From Streptomyces rhizosphaerihabitans (lineage in GTDB: Bacteria > Actinomycetota > Actinomycetes > Streptomycetales > Streptomycetaceae): a stretch of 57,170 nucleotides of DNA. The first letter of the stretch is position 1. Each line of letters opens with the position of its first letter. This document shows, piece by piece, positions 26,130 to 34,344 of the stretch. The stretch is taken from the NCBI RefSeq assembly GCF_025399795.1, contig NZ_JAODTZ010000057.1, positions 1 through 57,170 of the forward strand, in the 5' to 3' direction. The translations under genes were made by a program, and so were the position numbers. Under the pieces are notes generated by a model, which was not told the origin of the DNA, did no database searches, and saw nothing but the letters and a program-made list of their open reading frames with translations.

Positions 26130-26410
26130 CTCGCGTTCGCGCAGGCCTGTCAGCGCCTGCTCCCCCGCAATCCACCTGCTGGCGTCGCCAGTGGTGAGAG
26201 ACCGTCTGCGACGGCGGTAGTCGTGTGGTAGCAGCCTCCAGCACAGCCCGCCCGAGGCCAGTGCGACAGCGCTCGGGGTTCTCCCGCTGCGAGTGCTTCG
26301 TAGGCCGGCCACCAGACTTGACCGCCGGAAGCAGCGGACAAGGAAGTTCCACTCCGGATCCGACAGATCCGTCGAGCAACGGGTGCGTAGCCTGCACACC
26401 CAGCCCCCAA
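26130..26410 (-). pseudogene. degenerate IS5-family N-terminal fragment
   Basis: Minus-strand pieces in alternating frames: TRCSTDLSDPEWNFLVRCF, PLLPAVKSGGRPTKHSQREN, and LCWRLLPHDYRRRRRSLTTG, matching the start of an IS5 transposase (STDLSDPEWELL..., GRPTKHSRR..., WRLLPHDYPPWQTV...). No catalytic residues remain. Confidence 0.6.
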
Positions 26411-26534
26411 AAGTGCGTCACAGCCCAGCTACTGAACTTGATTGGGTGATGTCGGGAGCGGTTGTCCGACAAGGGCCGCCCGTCTCGCGGGCCTACGGTG
26501 TTGCCTGGGTACTCCATGGGGAGAAGATCTCCCC

Positions 26535-27047
26535 GTGAGCCAACCTCTGCCGCAGTTGCCGAAGCCCGAGTTCGTCTTGATCCATGTTGAGGCTCCGCCC
26601 GAGGTGCCCGCCCAGATTGCTGTCGATCTCGGTGAGACCGGCATTCCGGCCGGGTTGATCGGATACGAGTACTGGCCGCTGAGTGAGGCGGTGTTTCTTG
26701 AGGGGATCGGTGAGCGGGGGCTGGTTGCCATCGCGACGAGTGGCCTGTTCGGACGCATCGCCGTCGACGTTGTCACTGGTCACGTGGTGCAGATTCCCAA
26801 GATCGATTCAGCGAGGGCTCCCCGTCTCGTGAACAGCGATCTCGGCTCCTTCAACCAATGCGTGGCCGCGGTGATCGCGCGCTTCCCGTTCTATGCGGAC
26901 GGCGACGAGGACAGGTACGAGGCGGTGGCAGAAGAGCTTCGGGATCTCATTTCCGGCATCGACAAGGCAGCTCTCGCGCACAACGGATTCTGGGAGACGT
27001 TCTGCGACGACGTGGCGATGGGGGACTACGAGGACTGGGATGTATGA
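26535..27047 (+). CDS. SUKH-4-like immunity protein, IS630 passenger
   Basis: 170 residues resembling the SUKH-4 group, proteins that neutralise polymorphic nuclease toxins by binding them. Pattern: EVPAQIAVDLGETGIPAGLI, YWPLSEAVFLEGIGERGLVA, TSGLFGRIAVDVVTGHVVQI, LVNSDLGSFNQCVAAVIARF and a C-terminal helix LRDLISGIDKAALAHNGFWE. The GTG at 26535 follows GGGGAG-AAGAT-CTCCCC (26518-26534), a 6-bp inverted repeat whose left arm is the ribosome site, so the mRNA may hide its own start. The gene converges on the transposase with only 24 bases between stops. No partner toxin is next to it. Confidence 0.75.
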   Translation: MSQPLPQLPKPEFVLIHVEAPPEVPAQIAVDLGETGIPAGLIGYEYWPLSEAVFLEGIGERGLVAIATSGLFGRIAVDVVTGHVVQIPKIDSARAPRLVNSDLGSFNQCVAAVIARFPFYADGDEDRYEAVAEELRDLISGIDKAALAHNGFWETFCDDVAMGDYEDWDV

Positions 27048-27071
27048 GCCGACAGCGAACTCCGCCCTTGG

Positions 27072-28056
27072 TCAGCCGTCCATGATCAAGTCGACGTCGA
27101 CCAGACAGCTATCGACTAGCTCGGGGCGGTACTGGATCTGCTTGAGCCTGCGCTTGACGGCATGGGTGATCTGGCCGAGGTCGGCTGCGGCGAGGTTGCC
27201 GATATCGCGCTTGACCAGCGACCAGATGCCCTCTTGCGGGTTCAAGTCCGGCGAGTAGCTCGGAAGTTGGAAGACGGTGAGCCAGTCCGCATGGTCGGCG
27301 ATGAACTCGCGCAGCGGTTCGACCAGGTGCATACGCAGGTTGTCCCACACGAGCACGATCGGACCCCCGAGCTGGATGTGGGCCCTCAGCAGCAGGTCGC
27401 GCAGGTCGCGCCAGCCGATGCCCTTCGGTTCGCCCTTGCGGCCCCGGTACTCACGCACCGAGTAAAATATCCGGGACCGCTTCCCCGGCTTGTAGCAGCT
27501 CAGCCCGGCCATCGACACTCGGCCCGAGCCCCGGCCGCGCACGTGGACCACCGGAGTGCGGCCCCTGCGTCCCCAGCTCCTCGCTCGCGGCGGCGTCATC
27601 CCTCCAGACCTCGACCGCCTGGTCGTCGCGCTCGATCGCCCGCCTGGCCGCCTGCTGTCAGGACCAGCCATGCCGCCTCAGCAGCCGTCAGGTGCCCTCC
27701 ACCGTGTAGCTCACGTGGAACAAGCGGCCGATCAGCGTCTTGATCCGCGCCAGCGTCCACCGCTGATCCGCCCAGCCATGGACCAGCGGCCCGCGCTCCA
27801 ACTCCCGCTCGAGCCTGGTGATCAGCGCGTCGCTGAGCCTCGGTCGCTCCGGCGACCCCTTCGACAGAACCCCGGCCTCGCCGCGCTGCCTCCAAGCCTG
27901 GCGCCACCGCTCCACCGACCGCTCGCTGACCCGCAACCCGGCAGCGAGCTCCCGGTTCTTCTGTCCGCCCTCGAAGCGTTCCACGGCCTGTAGCCTGATC
28001 CGCTCCCTCATGGCCCTCCCGGCATTGGTCAACCCTCCGCCCTGCGCGTATCTCAC
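27072..28056 (-). pseudogene. IS630-C transposase, frameshifted with internal deletion
   Basis: N-terminal winged HTH from 28056: RYAQGGGLTNAGRAMRERIR, NRELAAGLRVSERSVERWRQ, DQRWTLARIKTLIGRLFHVS. A stop at about 27688 and a frame change follow, then WGRRGRTPVVHVRGRGSGRV, second catalytic Asp in GGPIVLVWDNLRMHLVEPLR, and SYSPDLNPQEGIWSLVKRDI. The FEDE segment with the first catalytic Asp is missing, apparently by deletion, so it cannot be active. Confidence 0.78.
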
Positions 28057-28139
28057 GGTCCACGGCTACCGGATCGGCCCGGCTGCCGTCAGGCGAACGG
28101 CTCCGACATCACCCAATCAAGTTCAGTAGCAGAGACATC

Positions 28140-28324
28140 CCCGCTGACAGCCTCTTCAGCTCTCGAGTTTGCGAAGAAGTGGCGTACAGATTTGTCGTAA
28201 AGGCGTCACCGGCGATGTACCGTTCCGCATGATTTGATGGATCTTGTGAGGCTGTTGTGAACCATAGGCCTTTCCTAAAATAGGTCGAAGTGGCAATGGC
28301 CGGCTACTACTGAAGGGCGGGGCG
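28140..28324. promoter_or_regulatory. AT-richer upstream region of the HTH gene
   Basis: No gene. The stretch is less GC-rich than its surroundings and leads into the HTH gene. I could not assign a promoter. Confidence 0.3.
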
Positions 28325-28591
28325 TTGGACGGGGATCTGGAAATCGGGGATACGGATCGGAAGATTCTGAGGCTGCTGTATAGCGGGCTGGATGACACCC
28401 GAGTGGCGATGGAATTGGGTGTGAGCCATCGCACCGTTCAGCGCCGTGTTCAAAGTCTCATGTCCCTTTTGGGGGCAAGAGGCCGCCTGGCTCTGGGGGC
28501 GCGAGCCCAGGAAGCGGGGCTCCTTTACGCTCCTGATCGGGTATTGGACGCAACTCGCACAGCCATGCTTGCTCAAATCCGGCGATCGTGA
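28325..28591 (+). CDS. small LuxR-type HTH protein
   Basis: 88 residues with a helix-turn-helix of the LuxR C-terminal type: DTDRKILRLLYSGLDDTRVA, MELGVSHRTVQRRVQSLMSL and RGRLALGARAQEAGLL. Such domains usually end larger regulators with TrmB-like or receiver N-termini; here the domain stands alone. No ATG or GTG is in frame upstream, so the start is TTG at 28325 with GAAGGGCGGGG before it, or the gene is the remnant of a truncated regulator. Target unknown. Confidence 0.6.
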   Translation: MDGDLEIGDTDRKILRLLYSGLDDTRVAMELGVSHRTVQRRVQSLMSLLGARGRLALGARAQEAGLLYAPDRVLDATRTAMLAQIRRS

Positions 28592-28689
28592 ATCCATCTA
28601 GACTAGACATATTTAACATAGCGGGCCGCGCGGGGGTGTAACAGCTGTCGTGGGCAGTGCTACGCGGGGAGAATGAGGTATCCCGATGG
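28592..28689. other. short AT-rich spacer
   Basis: TAGACTAGACATATTTAAC at 28599-28617 is unusually AT-rich for this genome and could be a promoter or terminator tail. Confidence 0.25.
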
Positions 28690-29200
28690 CGGTGGATTGA
28701 CAGCCGAAGACGGGGCTCAGCGCGAGCAAGCCCGGAGCGCAGCCGCTGACTTTGATCGAAGCCGAGAGCCGTGACGGGGAAGTAGCCCGACGAGTGTTGG
28801 CTTCGGATGGTTGGCAGCCCTGGCCTCCAAGGAACCCGGCGGGCCCGCTGCAAACTCGATGCGGGACAACTCCGCCTTCTGGAAACGGCGTTGGACGCGG
28901 GCCTTACCCCTCCGACTGGAGTGGCCAGTGCTGAACGCTGGCCCGGAACGTCGAGATCGTGCGCCGCTGCTTCGGTGCCGAGCACACGCTGGCTGGGATG
29001 CACCGCATCGGCTGCTGAAGCGTGCAGGGACTCTCCCTCCCGCAGGAGCGAGGCGAAGATCGCCGCCTGGAAGGACCGTCACAGAAAGAGGGCAGCGGAC
29101 TTGGGCGCCTGGCTCTCTTCGAGGACGAAGTCGGCCAGGAACTGAGGCCGGGCTGCCGTGCGATGGACTGCTTGCTGCGGCCGGCGGGCAGTAAGGCTTG
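28690..29200 (+). pseudogene. degenerate IS630 transposase (divergent copy)
   Basis: Pieces in different frames resemble an IS630 N-terminal half: SRDGEVARRVLASDGWQPW, GPGGPAANSMRD in one frame with RCKLDAGQLRLLETALDAG in another, RSEAKIAAWKDRH, and FEDEVGQELRP with the first catalytic Asp near 29115. It is a different subgroup from IS630-A, -B and -C and heavily decayed. Confidence 0.55.
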
Positions 29201-29624
29201 GACGGTGGCGTGCTTGCTGCTTGTGCGTTCAGCACACCCGTGGCTGGTTGGTCACGGGTGAGAGCACATGGCCAGACACGCTCCCCCGTTTGCCCTTCTA
29301 AAGCTGAGCGCGAACGTACTGGCCTGGTCCACTAGCAGCGGGTAGGGAACCATAGGCACACTCGCACCATGAATAGCAAGAACGTTCCATGGACAAGACA
29401 GGAACCCGGCGTCTCAAGCGGAACCCGTCTCAATGTACTCCTTCCAGCGCATCTTCTGTGTATGCGGAACGCTCGGGACTCTCGGAGAAAAGCTAGGAAT
29501 GGCGGAATCTCGCCTATCGAACCCGGAGCGCGACTGTTGTACCCCAACCCGCAAGCGATGCTATTCGGACGGGTCGCTGAAACTCCTTGCCCCTCATCAA
29601 TACAACCTTTAGCCTTCCGGCGTC
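29201..29624. other. intergenic, nothing recognised
   Basis: No supported gene. It includes the promoter of the lipoprotein gene. Confidence 0.35.
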
Positions 29625-29993
29625 ATGCGCATACGAACCGCTGCCTGCGTCGCAGTCCTCCTCACCGCCCTTGCTGCGTGCACCAGTCACGCCCCAACCC
29701 CCGCCCCCGACTCCGCCGAACCGGTCAAAGTGACCCGGTACGGAACCGAAACGAGCCACGGGCATCTCGTCTTCTCTGCCCAGTACACGATCCGCAACAC
29801 CAGCCAGTCACCTATCGAATACAAGATCGCATTCAAGTTCGATGGAGACGGTGCCGCTGCAGTGGAACCAAAATGGGTCACTCAAACCGTCGGGTCCCAA
29901 AAGACCTACTCCGGAATCGTATCCGTACCCTGGGAACGAGATGCCGCATCAACAGGAGTGGAAATCAGTCAAGTGCAACAGACTCCGCTCTGA
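29625..29993 (+). CDS. small lipoprotein
   Basis: 122 residues. Signal peptide MRIRTAACVAVLLTALAAC with lipobox LAAC, Cys at 19, so it should be lipid-anchored on the outer face of the membrane. The mature part has an immunoglobulin-like beta pattern: VKVTRYGTETSHGHLVFSAQ, YTIRNTSQSPIEYKIAFKFD, SQKTYSGIVSVPWERD. Function unknown; many such domains assist surface complexes. No strong ribosome site before the ATG. No operon partner. Confidence 0.75.
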   Translation: MRIRTAACVAVLLTALAACTSHAPTPAPDSAEPVKVTRYGTETSHGHLVFSAQYTIRNTSQSPIEYKIAFKFDGDGAAAVEPKWVTQTVGSQKTYSGIVSVPWERDAASTGVEISQVQQTPL

Positions 29994-30210
29994 TGCGGTG
30001 AGACCTGCCTCTTCCTCTCTAATCCTCCAGCCGTAGATCATGTGTCGACGAGCCTGTCGAGCGTGAATGCCGACCGGGTGCTGGCGGGATGGTCAGCGTG
30101 AAGCTGAGGAACAGGCTAAAGGCTGTCCCGTATGTCAGGCCGTGGCTGTCGCCGGGTGCCTGAGAGAGGATCAAGGGCAACCTGGTCCATCAAGTGTTGA
30201 AGAGGCAAGT

Positions 30211-30633
30211 GTGGTTGACGGAGCGCAGACACTGGAGCTCTTCCGGTTCGCAGACGCGGTCCAGAGCGTCACTGTTGAGGTGGATTGCGGTGCTCCTCTA
30301 GTGAGGGGCGAAGAGCGGTACTACTCAGCAGAGATCGTTCTGACGAGCGGCTTCGTCAACGGGCGAGTGGGTCTGCAGGTGTCTCATGAAGATCTGGACG
30401 AGTGGGAGCGTTGCCTCGATGCTCTTCAGGCCGACGAGGGGGCCGAGTGGCCGGCTGGGGGGCGCAGTGCCTGGGTGGACGTGGTTCCCGATGACCCGGT
30501 GGAGGTGACGGTGCACGATTCCCCGTCGACGCAGATTGCGGTGCGCGTACCGATCGACGTCGCCTCGGGCTGGCTCGAGGAGAACCGGCTGCGGTTGGAA
30601 CGTGTCCGCGCCGCTGTCTCACCGTCTTCATAG
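30211..30633 (+). CDS. DUF5959-family protein, second copy
   Basis: 140 residues, similar in pattern to the 24445-24912 protein: LELFRFADAVQSVTVEVDCG, RYYSAEIVLTSGFVNGRVGL, VSHEDLDEWERCLDALQADE, and PSTQIAVRVPIDVASGWLEE. GTG 30211 with AGAGG upstream gives the domain start; an ATG at 30067 would add a 48-residue, cysteine-bearing leader that looks non-homologous. Function unknown. Confidence 0.7.
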   Translation: MVDGAQTLELFRFADAVQSVTVEVDCGAPLVRGEERYYSAEIVLTSGFVNGRVGLQVSHEDLDEWERCLDALQADEGAEWPAGGRSAWVDVVPDDPVEVTVHDSPSTQIAVRVPIDVASGWLEENRLRLERVRAAVSPSS

Positions 30634-30659
30634 GGCTCGCAGGGTGTGATGATCCTCGG

Positions 30660-31430
30660 GTGGCTGGCGTAATCACGGCATCTGAGTCGTCTTGGATAGC
30701 ACCGTTCACCGGGCTGAGCCCGCGCTGTTTCCACAAGGTGGTCAGTGCACTTCGTCGCGATGGAGCGGACGCGGTCCGTCGGGGTCGGCCGTGGAGTCTG
30801 TCGTTGGACGACCGAGTGCTGTTGGTCGCGGCTTACTGGCGGACGAACTTGACGTTGCGCCAGCTCGGCCCGCTCTTCGGTATCTCGAAGTCCGCAGCCG
30901 ACCGCGTCATCGACCACCTTGGCCCCCTTCTCGCGCTTCGGCCACGTCGGCGGTTCCGTAAGGACACCGTCCTCATCGTGGACGGCACCCTCGTACCTAC
31001 CCGTGACCACACAGTGGCCGAGCAATCCAAGAATTACCGGTACTCGACCAACCACCAGGTGGTCATCGACGCCGACACCCGCCTCGTGGTCACGGTCGGC
31101 CGCCCCCTGCCCGGCAACCGGAACGACTGCAAGGCATGGGAGCTGTCCGGTGCGAAGGCCGCTGTCGGCCATACAACTGTGATCGCCGATGGCGGCTACC
31201 GCGGCACAGGACTGATCATCCCGCACCGTCGCGAACCCGGACAGGCAGAACTTCCGGCCTGGAAAGAGGAGCACAACCGCTCGCACCGCAGAGTTCGCGC
31301 CCGCGTCGAGCACACCTTCGCCCGCATGAAGGGCTGGAAGATCCTCCGCGACTGCCGTCTCAAGGGCGACGGCGTTCACCACGCGATGCTCGGCATCGCG
31401 CACCTGCACAACATCGCCCTCGCCGGATGA
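30660..31430 (+). CDS. IS5-family DDE transposase, intact
   Basis: 256 residues with an N-terminal HTH (LTLRQLGPLFGISKSAADRV) and a DDE_Tnp_4-type catalytic domain: Asp in VLIVDGTLVPTRDHTVAEQS, Asp in TVIADGGYRGTGLIIPHRRE, Glu in RVRARVEHTFARMKGWKILR. Full-length for this group (IS112-like). I could not place the inverted repeats with confidence. A remnant of a relative is at 44050-44190. Confidence 0.85.
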   Translation: MAGVITASESSWIAPFTGLSPRCFHKVVSALRRDGADAVRRGRPWSLSLDDRVLLVAAYWRTNLTLRQLGPLFGISKSAADRVIDHLGPLLALRPRRRFRKDTVLIVDGTLVPTRDHTVAEQSKNYRYSTNHQVVIDADTRLVVTVGRPLPGNRNDCKAWELSGAKAAVGHTTVIADGGYRGTGLIIPHRREPGQAELPAWKEEHNRSHRRVRARVEHTFARMKGWKILRDCRLKGDGVHHAMLGIAHLHNIALAG

Positions 31431-31490
31431 CCTGAGGGGGGCAGTCCCAAAGCTGGCTGACTCAGCTTTTCGATCATTGCGGGACAAACT

Positions 31491-31660
31491 TTAGCCTGTG
31501 GGCGTGCAGGGGTTCCTGGGCGAGCGGCAGGTCGCGAGGAGTATGCGTCTGCGGAGCAGGTCGAGGTTGGCTCGGCCGAACCCCATCCGCTTGAGGAGCT
31601 TGACGCGCGTGACGTGTCCCTCGACCGAATTACGTGACCGCTGACACCGGGGCGTGTCCG
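31491..31660 (-). pseudogene. ISL3 transposase C-terminal fragment
   Basis: Minus-strand frame: RNSVEGHVTRVKLLKRMGFG, then RANLDLLRRRILLAT, the classic ISL3 C-terminal motif (NGxVEGHVNRxK..KR..YGRA.FDLLR.R). Nothing upstream belongs to it. Confidence 0.7.
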
Positions 31661-31929
31661 CCGGCTCTGGAGATCGTTTCACCAGAGATCGCGTACACAG
31701 GCCCCACCCTGAAACGCGAGCGAGGACTCCGGCTTGGCTGCCTGCTCCGGAGTCCTCAGAGGCAGCCCGGTCCCTGAACCGCTCTGGCGGGACCGGGCTG
31801 CCTCGGGCTGATGGCCGCCGGGCTGGTCGGCGAAGTACCGGCCGCAGGACAGGCCAAGAGCGCGGGGCCCCGGTGCAGGACCGCCGCCCCCGCACCGGGA
31901 TCGTGGGCACAGACGCGACGGGAGCAGCG

Positions 31930-34344
31930 GTGTTACGGGTGGTGCCGGTCGCGGGCGAGACCACCTGGTCCTTCCTCCACCGGATCGCAGACGCCTACCG
32001 CCTGCAGGCCAGCGACCTGCAGGCGTGGTGGCGCTGGCAGAACCCCGTGCCGCAGGACGGTGGCGGACGCCCCGACGGCGAGGTGCTGCTCGATGCAGTC
32101 GCACAAAAGCAGGTAGCCGGATGGTGCCGGATCCCGGCCGGGCATCTGGCCCGGGCGCTGCCGTCGTGGACCGCCGGACCCCAGGTCCTGGCCGATCCTG
32201 GCCGGGACGGGGACGGGCGGGGCGCTGGGGACGGGCGGGGGCGGGCGCGGTGGCGGACGGGAGCGCCGGAGTGGGGTCCGGTGGTCTTCGCCTGCCGGCT
32301 CTGCACCGCCCGGCGCGGGGCCGCCGACAGACCCGTGTGGGTATACCGGCAGCCGTGGCAACGCTGGTGCGGTCGCCAAGGCCGGTGGCTGTTCGCGGTG
32401 GGTGATGGCCATCCGCTGGAGTTCGCCGATGTGAGCACCCTGGGCGCAGAGTTGGCGCAGGCGAACCGTCGGTGGGGGCGGGTGAAGACGGCCGCGGCGG
32501 GTGCCGCGCCGGGTGAGGTGTTCGCGCTGGCACGGGCAGTGGTGTGCCGGTGGTGGGAGCTGGAGGATTTCTGGGCGCGGGAGACGGTGTGGGGGCCGCG
32601 GCTCGCAGGCGTGGCCGAGTCGACGCAGCGGCGGTGCGGGAATGTGCCGGGCTGGGGGGAAGCGCAGTGGCGGTTGCTGGTGCGCGATTGCGTGGTGTTC
32701 CCGGAGGTCGTGGCCGTGGCAGCGGCTCTGGTCGATACGCGGCTGGTGGAGCGGGTGGGCCGGCAGATGAAGGGGCTGCTGCGGGACCGGGCCGGGGTGG
32801 AGCCGTTCGCGGCAGTGCTGGGCGAGCGGCTTCAGCGGCCCTGGCTTGCCGGGGTAGAGAGAGCCGGTGCTCCGGGGCCGTTGGCCCGGTGGGTGGCCAT
32901 GACGGCCCGCGAGCAGCGAAAGCCTGACGGAGTACTGCCGCTGCGCGGGTTCAAGGGGAAGTGGTCGGTGCGTGCCCCTCATCGGCCGGTGGAAGTGGGA
33001 GTAGGTCTGCTTGAGCTGGCCTCCGAGTCGTCGTCGGCCGATGACGGCGGGCTGGGTGAGGCTGCGGCGGAAGAACGCTCGAACGGGCAGTCGGTGGCGG
33101 GGCAGTCGTCTGGCGGGCCTGGCTGGGCGTTGTGGCAGCGGGAGGCGGAACTCTTCGCCGACGGGGTGGAGCGGGCGCGGCGTCATCTGGAGCGGTTCGG
33201 GCATTTGGCTGTGGCGCATACCGGCAGCGGGGTGGTGGACGGGTTCGATCTGGGGCGGTGGCTGGCCGGGCGGCGTGCCGAGGCCGTGTGCCTGACCGCG
33301 GAACAGACGGCGCAGCTCGAAGGGTTGGATCCGTGGTGGAATCCGCCGTGGCCGGTGGGCTGGCAGCGCTTCTGGCACCGAGTCCGGCGGCACGTGGAGG
33401 AGCACGGGCCGGTGCACGGCGGGGACAACCTGGACGGGCTGCCGCGAGGGCTGCAGACCTGGCTGCGCCGCCAGATCCTGCTGTACGAAACACTGCACCC
33501 CGGCCAGCAAGGCCTGCTGGCCGAACTCGGCCTCACCGCAGGAGAGGTCGAACGGTTTCGGGCCTGGCCCGCACGGCGCCGTCATCCCGGCGAAGCCTTC
33601 GCCGCGGCCCAGGTCTATGCGGCGCGGTTCGGGCATCTCGCGGTGACCGGGGCCACCGTCATCGACGGAATCGCGCTGGACGCCTGGCTCAGCAGCGCAC
33701 GCCGACGCCAGCGCACCACCGGCCGGCCCACCCGGCTCGGAACCCGCCTCCATGCACTCGATCCCTGGTGGAACCCGCCCTGGGCACTGTCCTGGCAGCG
33801 GATGTGGTGGGCCGCCCACCACCACCTCAACGGCCTCCCCGACGGCACACAATGGTGGCCCGACGCACCCGGAAAGGAAGGTGCTGTGGCCTGGCTGCGC
33901 CAGCAGCACACCCGGACCTCGCTGCTGCTGCCCGGCCAGCGGCAGCTCGTCGCCGACCTGATGCGCGTAGCCGGTGACGGACCGGTCTGGCGGCCGCGGA
34001 TCAGCGACCAGGCCTGGCACACCCTCGCAGACCTGCTGCCGTCCCGGCCGGCCGGCGATCGCCGGTACCGCAATCAGCGGGAGATCCTCGAAGCCATCAT
34101 CCACATCGCCTGCACCGGACAGACGTGGCCCCACACCCCCGCAGAGCTCGGGAGTTTCGCGACCTGCCGGATCACAGACCCGGTTCAACGCCTCGGCGGC
34201 GTCGTTGAGTTTGAGGTAGGACAGATGGCCCCGCAGTTGCTGGAAGCGGCGTGCTTCACTCATCTGCATCGGCGATGTACTCACTCCTTGTTCTCCTCCT
34301 TCGGTGAGGGAACACTCCGCAGCCGGTCGGCCACGGCGGCATAG
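31930..34344 (+). CDS. TniQ-helicase-associated-domain fusion protein, 3' end replaced
   Basis: 804 residues as read. N-terminus (RVVPVAGETTWSFLHRIADA) is TniQ-like; a cysteine pair in VFACRLCTARRG and WQRWCGRQGRW recall its zinc ribbon. Two helicase-associated (HA) repeats follow: HLERFGHLAVAHTGSGVVDG...LDPWWNPPWPVGWQRFW and YAARFGHLAVTGATVIDGIA...LDPWWNPPWALSWQRMW. A C-terminal DUF4096-like segment (RPRISDQAWHTLADLLPSRP) breaks at about 34165, where antisense istB begins. GTG 31930 has GGGAG five bases upstream. TniQ proteins choose target sites in Tn7/Tn5053 transposons; HA repeats are probably DNA-binding. TnsA and TnsB remnants lie beyond the IS21. Confidence 0.65.
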   Translation: MLRVVPVAGETTWSFLHRIADAYRLQASDLQAWWRWQNPVPQDGGGRPDGEVLLDAVAQKQVAGWCRIPAGHLARALPSWTAGPQVLADPGRDGDGRGAGDGRGRARWRTGAPEWGPVVFACRLCTARRGAADRPVWVYRQPWQRWCGRQGRWLFAVGDGHPLEFADVSTLGAELAQANRRWGRVKTAAAGAAPGEVFALARAVVCRWWELEDFWARETVWGPRLAGVAESTQRRCGNVPGWGEAQWRLLVRDCVVFPEVVAVAAALVDTRLVERVGRQMKGLLRDRAGVEPFAAVLGERLQRPWLAGVERAGAPGPLARWVAMTAREQRKPDGVLPLRGFKGKWSVRAPHRPVEVGVGLLELASESSSADDGGLGEAAAEERSNGQSVAGQSSGGPGWALWQREAELFADGVERARRHLERFGHLAVAHTGSGVVDGFDLGRWLAGRRAEAVCLTAEQTAQLEGLDPWWNPPWPVGWQRFWHRVRRHVEEHGPVHGGDNLDGLPRGLQTWLRRQILLYETLHPGQQGLLAELGLTAGEVERFRAWPARRRHPGEAFAAAQVYAARFGHLAVTGATVIDGIALDAWLSSARRRQRTTGRPTRLGTRLHALDPWWNPPWALSWQRMWWAAHHHLNGLPDGTQWWPDAPGKEGAVAWLRQQHTRTSLLLPGQRQLVADLMRVAGDGPVWRPRISDQAWHTLADLLPSRPAGDRRYRNQREILEAIIHIACTGQTWPHTPAELGSFATCRITDPVQRLGGVVEFEVGQMAPQLLEAACFTHLHRRCTHSLFSSFGEGTLRSRSATAA
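34175..34284 (-). pseudogene. istB, N-terminal stub
   Basis: MSEARRFQQLRGHLSYLKLN, then DAAEALNRV is the start of IstB, the AAA+ helper of IS21. GTG 34284 overlaps the istA stop as GTGA. After ~30 codons the sequence becomes the antisense of the TniQ fusion gene, so istB and the right end of IS21 are gone. Confidence 0.75.

Larger units (their letters stand above)
26432..28126 (-). mobile_element. IS630-C element carrying a SUKH gene
   Basis: Inverted repeats CTGAACTTGATTGGGTGATG (from 26432) and its reverse complement (to 28126) are flanked by TA (26430-26431, 28127-28128). In other IS630 copies here the right end abuts the transposase stop; here ~640 bases containing a complete SUKH-type gene lie between. 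The element is 1.7 kb instead of ~1.15 kb. Confidence 0.78.

Noticed and set aside
28458..29003. 181-residue minus-strand frame
   Set aside because: It crosses the HTH gene and the decayed IS630 copy, and has no motif or start signal.
31933..34284. 783-residue minus-strand frame over the TniQ fusion gene
   Set aside because: Only its first 30 codons are real (IstB N-terminus); the rest is antisense.
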